Shown piece by piece: positions 6,746 to 10,326 of a stretch of DNA of 10,326 bases; position 1 is the first letter of the stretch; every line of letters begins with the position of its first letter. A program made the translations under genes and the position numbers. The notes under the pieces were generated by a model that was given only the letters and a program-made list of their open reading frames with translations, was not told where the DNA came from and ran no database searches. The stretch is from an uncultured Eubacteriales bacterium. Lineage in GTDB: Bacteria; Bacillota; Clostridia; Oscillospirales; CAG-272. Location of the stretch: the NCBI GenBank assembly GCA_934434925.1, contig CAKSAC010000025.1, positions 1 to 10,326 on the forward strand, read 5' to 3'.

Positions 6746-6822
6746 ATTCCACCCTGCTGTGATATGCACCTCCAATAGTGTCTGACTTTTGGGGTTCACT
6801 TCACTGCGCAACAGGGTGGAAT
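6741..6822 (-). terminator. Terminator of the beta-helix gene with the conserved palindromic core in its loop
   Basis: ATTCCACCCTG (6746-6756) pairs perfectly with CAGGGTGGAAT (6812-6822). On the minus strand the hairpin runs straight into six T (complement of 6741-6746), giving a classic intrinsic terminator 80 bases past the beta-helix stop at 6902. Its 55-nt loop holds the second copy of the 44-bp core. GTG (6759-6761) and CAC (6802-6804) pair between the outer stem and the core. Confidence 0.85.
6762..6805 (-). repeat. 44-bp conserved core, copy 2
   Basis: It matches 2195-2238 at 41 of 44 positions. The differences are T for C at 6779, T for G at 6796 and C for T at 6804. The internal palindrome (6765-6798) carries one extra mismatch relative to copy 1. 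Confidence 0.9.
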
Positions 6823-6901
6823 CTCTGCTCAAATGTTTTTATTTTCATGGCAGCCTGACAGAGCGATATGCTTCTGCCGGGCTGTTTTTATATGCTTTTC
6901 C

Positions 6902-8974
6902 TTACTTTCTGTCGGTTGCGGGAAATCCGCTGATGGGGGAAAAGCCCATGGCAATCGCCGGAGAATCGGGTAAAAGCGTAAAATCGCCGTTTTCCGCGTC
7001 GCGGAAACGGGGGTCTTCCACCACATTATCCCCGAGCAGGCCTCGTTCCTCTGCGTAAGCGCGGAGCGGGATAGCTTCGGGGGTAGCCACCGTTGCCTCG
7101 CCGCACGTGCAGAAGAAAAGATTTTTCCGCATCGGAATCCGGGAGAAAACACGAGAATCGGGTTTGTCCGCAATCAGCGGTTCCCCTTCGGTGCAAAAGA
7201 TATTGTTTTCAAAAATCGCCATATTATGAAAACGGTCGCGCGCTAACGTAACGCTCCCGCCGGTCATGGCAAAAATATTGTTCCGCACAACATTCTGGAT
7301 GCCGTAATGCTGATAAAACGCTTGGTTTTTGGTCCGGAACACCACATTGCGGCGCACCGTAATCATGCTGGACCCCTCGTCCAGATAGATGCCGTATCCG
7401 CCGTAATGCGCCGAGAGAACATCGTGTATCCGGTTTTCCTCGATAACGGTTCCAGGCTGTTGCCCGAGGGTGTAGATCGCCGCCATATCCGACAGTTTCC
7501 CCATGCCGATATGGTGCAGATCGTTGCGCCGGATGAGATTCCCGAAAGACGAGGAAGGCGCGTACCCCCATCGCCAGCCGACAGAGATTCCGCTGTAATC
7601 GGTATGGTCGATTTCGTTTTCCTCAATCACACACTCGGCGGCATGACAGAGCAGAACGCCGCACCCGGCATGATACCGCTGTCCGCAGGCGAAAATATGA
7701 TTTCCCCGGACCGTCACAGCCGATGTCCGGCAGAATTCCGGCTCCTCCGCCGTTCCGCCGAAAATACGGACGCCGCCGGCGGCAAGATCGGAAATTTCGT
7801 TGTTTTCCACCCGGACGGCGCGGCAACCGACCCCGATACTCACTCCGTAAATCCCCACATGATGGATATGGCATCGTTCTACCGAACAGCGCACGCAGTG
7901 CGTAAAGCCAATCGCCCCGAACCCGCCGGAAACCGACTGGCTGTCCGCCGCGCGGAGATCGGTGTCGTGTTCGTTTTCCGGCATGGCGGCTCCCGTCATT
8001 CCCGAAGCGTAATCGCATTGCGTATAAGCAAACTCCAGGTTTTCAAAATGAATATCCGCCATCGGCGCGCCCTCGCGCCCCCGGACATCCAGAAGGCGAT
8101 CCGTGAGCGGTGCAAACGCCTCCAGCGTATCGGCACTTTCGCCTTCCAGCGGCGTATAGTATACGATACCGGCGGCGCGATCATAATACCATTCTCCGGG
8201 TTTACCGAAGGACTGCGGAATGTTTTCCAGAAAATACCGTAGCGCGGAAGAATGCTCCTTCGGCTCATACATCGTCGTGATTTTGAAGCGGGTGCGGTAA
8301 GCCAGGGTCAGCCGCCCGGTCTGCCGGTCATAGGATTCGACCGGGGAATGTTCGTCAACCCAATAATGGTAAAAGCTGACAATGGCGTTTTCGATCCCGT
8401 CGATCCCTTCCAGGTCTTCCCGCTTGGCGATAAACCAGCGCGAAGTCTCCGTGATTGCCCAGCCGTCTCCCCCGTCCTGCTCGGTTTCCTTCGCGCGAAG
8501 GACAGAGCCGTCCGCCGGGAAGCATGGCAGACCGGCACGGCGACCATTGACATAAAGATCCGTGAAAACGACCGCTTCCCCCCGGATACGCGGCGCGGAA
8601 CAGGCAAGACAGGCGACCCCGTTGAAAACGGCCGGCTTCCAATCGGTCAATTGCGCCGCGCCGGATAACCGCCGCCGCCTGCCGTAAGAAGTGAAAGTGA
8701 CCGCGTCGAGCCGCGCGTCGGTCTTTGCGGTCAAAAAGCCATTGTCATGCCAAAGGGAAATCGGTTTTTTTAACGTGTAATCCGAACAAAAAGCCACCGT
8801 CATCGGTCGGCGGTCGCCCGAAAGGCGTAATCCTCCGATCATTTCAAGCGCCGTTTCAATCCCGGCAAGCGGACCGTCTCCCTGCCCGTTCGGAACCGGG
8901 GAAAGTCCGTTGTAGTCGTCGCTCCCGTTCACGCTGTCAAGATAAATCACCGTACTGTCATAATATCCGTGCAT
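6902..8974 (-). CDS. Right-handed parallel beta-helix protein, GH141-like
   Basis: The 690-residue protein opens with VIYLDSVNGSDDYNGLS (9-25), the usual entry strand of pectate-lyase-like folds. A predicted beta-sandwich insert (about 100-300, including GEWYYDRAAGIVYYTP at 260-275) follows. Parallel beta-helix coils then run from about 305 to 600 (VRVENNEIS, VTVRGNHI, CVIEENEI, LIRRNDLHH, TVIEENRIHD, NVVRNNIF). The end, near DPRFRDAENGDFTLLPDSPA (654-673), is typical of this class. D496 (in SDMAAIYTLG) and D532 (in GIYLDEG) sit in motifs that resemble the aspartate pair proposed as catalytic in GH141; an alignment would be needed to confirm this. GH141 has members acting on fucose- and xylose-containing plant glycans. 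There is no signal peptide. ATG 8974 has AGGAG eight bases upstream. It has its own promoter and terminator. Beta-helix fold is near certain, GH141 likely, substrate unknown. Confidence 0.85.
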   Translation of the reverse strand: MHGYYDSTVIYLDSVNGSDDYNGLSPVPNGQGDGPLAGIETALEMIGGLRLSGDRRPMTVAFCSDYTLKKPISLWHDNGFLTAKTDARLDAVTFTSYGRRRRLSGAAQLTDWKPAVFNGVACLACSAPRIRGEAVVFTDLYVNGRRAGLPCFPADGSVLRAKETEQDGGDGWAITETSRWFIAKREDLEGIDGIENAIVSFYHYWVDEHSPVESYDRQTGRLTLAYRTRFKITTMYEPKEHSSALRYFLENIPQSFGKPGEWYYDRAAGIVYYTPLEGESADTLEAFAPLTDRLLDVRGREGAPMADIHFENLEFAYTQCDYASGMTGAAMPENEHDTDLRAADSQSVSGGFGAIGFTHCVRCSVERCHIHHVGIYGVSIGVGCRAVRVENNEISDLAAGGVRIFGGTAEEPEFCRTSAVTVRGNHIFACGQRYHAGCGVLLCHAAECVIEENEIDHTDYSGISVGWRWGYAPSSSFGNLIRRNDLHHIGMGKLSDMAAIYTLGQQPGTVIEENRIHDVLSAHYGGYGIYLDEGSSMITVRRNVVFRTKNQAFYQHYGIQNVVRNNIFAMTGGSVTLARDRFHNMAIFENNIFCTEGEPLIADKPDSRVFSRIPMRKNLFFCTCGEATVATPEAIPLRAYAEERGLLGDNVVEDPRFRDAENGDFTLLPDSPAIAMGFSPISGFPATDRK

Positions 8975-9053
8975 CGCAATCGCTCCTTTTCAGATGTTCG
9001 TATCGCAAAAGATTGCTCCGGGGTTCCTGCTCCCGTTGTTTTTCCGCGCACAT

Positions 9054-9082
9054 AGTATAGCATAATTCCATCGCCTTTTCAA
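9054..9082 (-). promoter_or_regulatory. Sigma-A promoter of the beta-helix gene
   Basis: On the minus strand TTGAAA (9082-9077) and TATACT (9059-9054) are 17 bases apart, and TGC precedes the -10, giving an extended -10. The predicted leader is about 70 nt and ends at AAAAGGAG before ATG 8974. No recognisable riboswitch lies in it. Its presence separates this gene's transcription from larC, whose stop at 9232 lies upstream without a clear terminator between. Confidence 0.75.
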
Positions 9083-9231
9083 GACGAATATCCTGCCGGC
9101 AGCTTCTCCGCTTTTTTGTAAAGAAAACTTTTCGTTTCAAAGAAAGCCGACGCTCCACTGCGCAAATCGATTGACTTTCGCCCGTCTTCTGGATGTTTCC
9201 GCGTGTTTCTTTTGCCGGATCTGCGGCTTCT

Positions 9232-10326
9232 TCACTTTTTGTCGATCTCCCGCGTTTCCGCAAGCAGTTCGCGCGCTTCCCGGAGAGAAATATCTTCCTG
9301 CCCGGCCAGCCGCGCCGCGTCCTCATATGCGATCTTCATCCGCCGTACTCCATACCCCTCGGCCGTCTTGACCGAGACTTTCCCATCCCGGCAGGGGCAG
9401 CGTTCTTCACGCCGTTCCAGGGTATACCGATTGCAAAGATGTTCCCGGATACCGAGCGTGTCGGTATACCGGAAAATCCGTGCGGCGGTTTCTTTGCGTT
9501 CTTCCGGCCTGCAAAGCACCGTCAGCACAACGCCCGGCCGGCCTTTTTTCATGCCTGCGGGTACCGTAAATACATCCAGCGCTCCGGCCTCCGTCAGCTT
9601 CGCGACGGCATAACCGATCTCTTCTCCGGTCATGTCGTCCAGATTGCAGGAAAGCTCGGCCACGCAGTCTCCGTGCCGTCCTTCACTTTCACCGAAAAAG
9701 GCGCGCACGCAGTTGGCCGCCGGAAACTCCCGGCTTCCCATTCCGTATCCGACGGCATTTGCCGTCATGATCGGCATCTCGCCGAATCGGGTCGCAAAAT
9801 GCGCAAGGAGCGCCGCCCCGGTGGGCGTACACATCTCGCCGGGAAACTCTCCGGCATAGATCGGAATGTCACGCAAAAGTTCGGCTGTGGCCGGGGCAGG
9901 AACCGGCAAAACGCCGTGCGCACACCGCACTTGCCCGTAGCCCGTCCGGATTGGCGACACGACAATCTCATCGGGGGCAAGTTTTTCAATCAGCAGGCAA
10001 ACCGCCGTAATGTCCGCCACGGCATCGAGGCTCCCCACTTCGTGAAAATGCACCCGATCGGCCGAAACTCCGTGTACCCGCCCTTCCGCTTCGGCGATTG
10101 CGCGATACACCCCGCGGATATTTTTCTTCACCCCTGTGCTGACCGGCAATCCGTCCGCCAGCGTTCCGACTTCGCAAAGGCCGGTATGGCTGTGTTCATG
10201 GGAATGCCCATGCTCGTGGTCGTGTTCATGCTCGTGGTCGTGTTCATGCTCATGCCCGTGTTCATGTTCATGCCCGTGTTCATGTTCATGCCCGTGTTCA
10301 TGTTCATGCCCGTGTTCATGTTCATG
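9232..10326 (-). CDS. larC: LarC, nickel-pincer cofactor nickel insertase (N-terminus outside window)
   Basis: The 364 visible residues match LarC (DUF111/TIGR00299). A His-rich tract comes first, then AIAEAEGRVHG, HFHEVGSLDAVADI, AHGVLPVPAPATAELL, TPTGAALLAHFATRFG, the LarC2-type segment NLDDMTGEEIGYAVAKL, and MKKGRPGVVLTVLCRPEE. LarC inserts nickel, in a CTP-dependent reaction, into the pyridinium-3,5-bisthiocarboxylate mononucleotide made by LarB and LarE, giving the cofactor of lactate racemase LarA and relatives. LarC1 and LarC2 parts are in one frame here, unlike Lactiplantibacillus plantarum, where a frameshift joins them. About 75 N-terminal residues of a normal LarC are missing beyond the right edge. 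An internal TTG at 10149 is not the start, since the frame is open to the edge and the His tract belongs to the protein. No larA, larB or larE is in view. Confidence 0.93.
   Translation of the reverse strand, partial: HEHEHGHEHEHGHEHEHGHEHEHGHEHEHDHEHEHDHEHGHSHEHSHTGLCEVGTLADGLPVSTGVKKNIRGVYRAIAEAEGRVHGVSADRVHFHEVGSLDAVADITAVCLLIEKLAPDEIVVSPIRTGYGQVRCAHGVLPVPAPATAELLRDIPIYAGEFPGEMCTPTGAALLAHFATRFGEMPIMTANAVGYGMGSREFPAANCVRAFFGESEGRHGDCVAELSCNLDDMTGEEIGYAVAKLTEAGALDVFTVPAGMKKGRPGVVLTVLCRPEERKETAARIFRYTDTLGIREHLCNRYTLERREERCPCRDGKVSVKTAEGYGVRRMKIAYEDAARLAGQEDISLREARELLAETREIDKK
10183..10326 (-). repeat. 18-bp tandem repeats encoding the His-rich tract of LarC
   Basis: Four exact copies of an 18-bp unit (10255-10326, encoding HEHEHG) reach the window edge, followed by four diverged copies encoding HEHEHD twice, HEHGHS and HEHSHT. 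Histidine occupies every second position for 24 histidines in 47 residues. Unit length is a multiple of three, so copy-number change would keep the frame. Confidence 0.95.

Noticed and set aside
6129..6785. Plus-strand open frame across the pyrimidine-rich repeat
   Set aside because: It begins inside the GH31 gene. Its sequence is low-complexity Pro/Ser/Leu from C/T-rich repeats, and it ends within the terminator core.
7307..8242. 311-residue plus-strand open frame opposite the beta-helix gene
   Set aside because: It is the mirror of the beta-helix coding sequence, with no domain or start signal of its own.
8975..9231. Terminator for larC or a riboswitch in the gap before the beta-helix gene
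   Set aside because: The only hairpin seen, around GAAAC-GAAAA-GTTTTC near 9120-9140, is short and lacks a proper T-tract. No known riboswitch core was recognised.

Overview
The window reads as the chromosome of a Gram-positive anaerobe of the Bacillota/Clostridia type, probably from gut or rumen. The signs are strong AGGAG ribosome-binding sites, sigma-A promoters, a tRNA with encoded CCA, a BspA-type leucine-rich-repeat protein with the insert modules common in uncultured Clostridia, and LarC. The genus cannot be read from the sequence. There is no complete insertion sequence, phage gene, CRISPR array or rRNA.

Layout: (1) 1-2013, plus strand, the 3' part of a BspA-like leucine-rich-repeat surface protein with 22 repeat units. 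(2) 2014-2472, a convergent intergenic region with a hairpin terminator that carries a 44-bp conserved core. (3) 2473-3399, minus, a calcineurin-like metallophosphoesterase. (4) 3649-3823, plus, a complete tRNA-Leu(CAG) unit: consensus promoter, gene and terminator. (5) 3887-6193, minus, a GH31-family glycosidase with its own promoter and terminator. (6) 6281-6745, a pyrimidine-rich noncoding stretch with a degenerating tandem repeat of about 160 bp. (7) 6741-8974, minus, a right-handed beta-helix protein resembling GH141, with its own promoter and a terminator carrying the second copy of the 44-bp core. (8) 9232-10326, minus, the C-terminal 364 residues of LarC, with a tract in which every second residue is histidine, running off the window.

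How the genes relate: the GH31 enzyme and the beta-helix protein both lack signal peptides and probably act in the cytoplasm on imported glycans. Each has its own promoter, so they are neighbours rather than one visible operon. The metallophosphoesterase and tRNA-Leu are divergent. LarC belongs to biosynthesis of the nickel-pincer cofactor of lactate racemase-type enzymes; its partner genes, if adjacent, lie beyond the right edge.

The most unusual item is the pair of terminators at 2175-2255 and 6741-6822. Both have a near-identical 44-bp core (41/44) containing a 34-bp imperfect palindrome in the loop. Their outer stems differ, but each is self-complementary, with one compensatory base-pair change. 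This could be a small mobile or structured element that lives inside intrinsic terminators.
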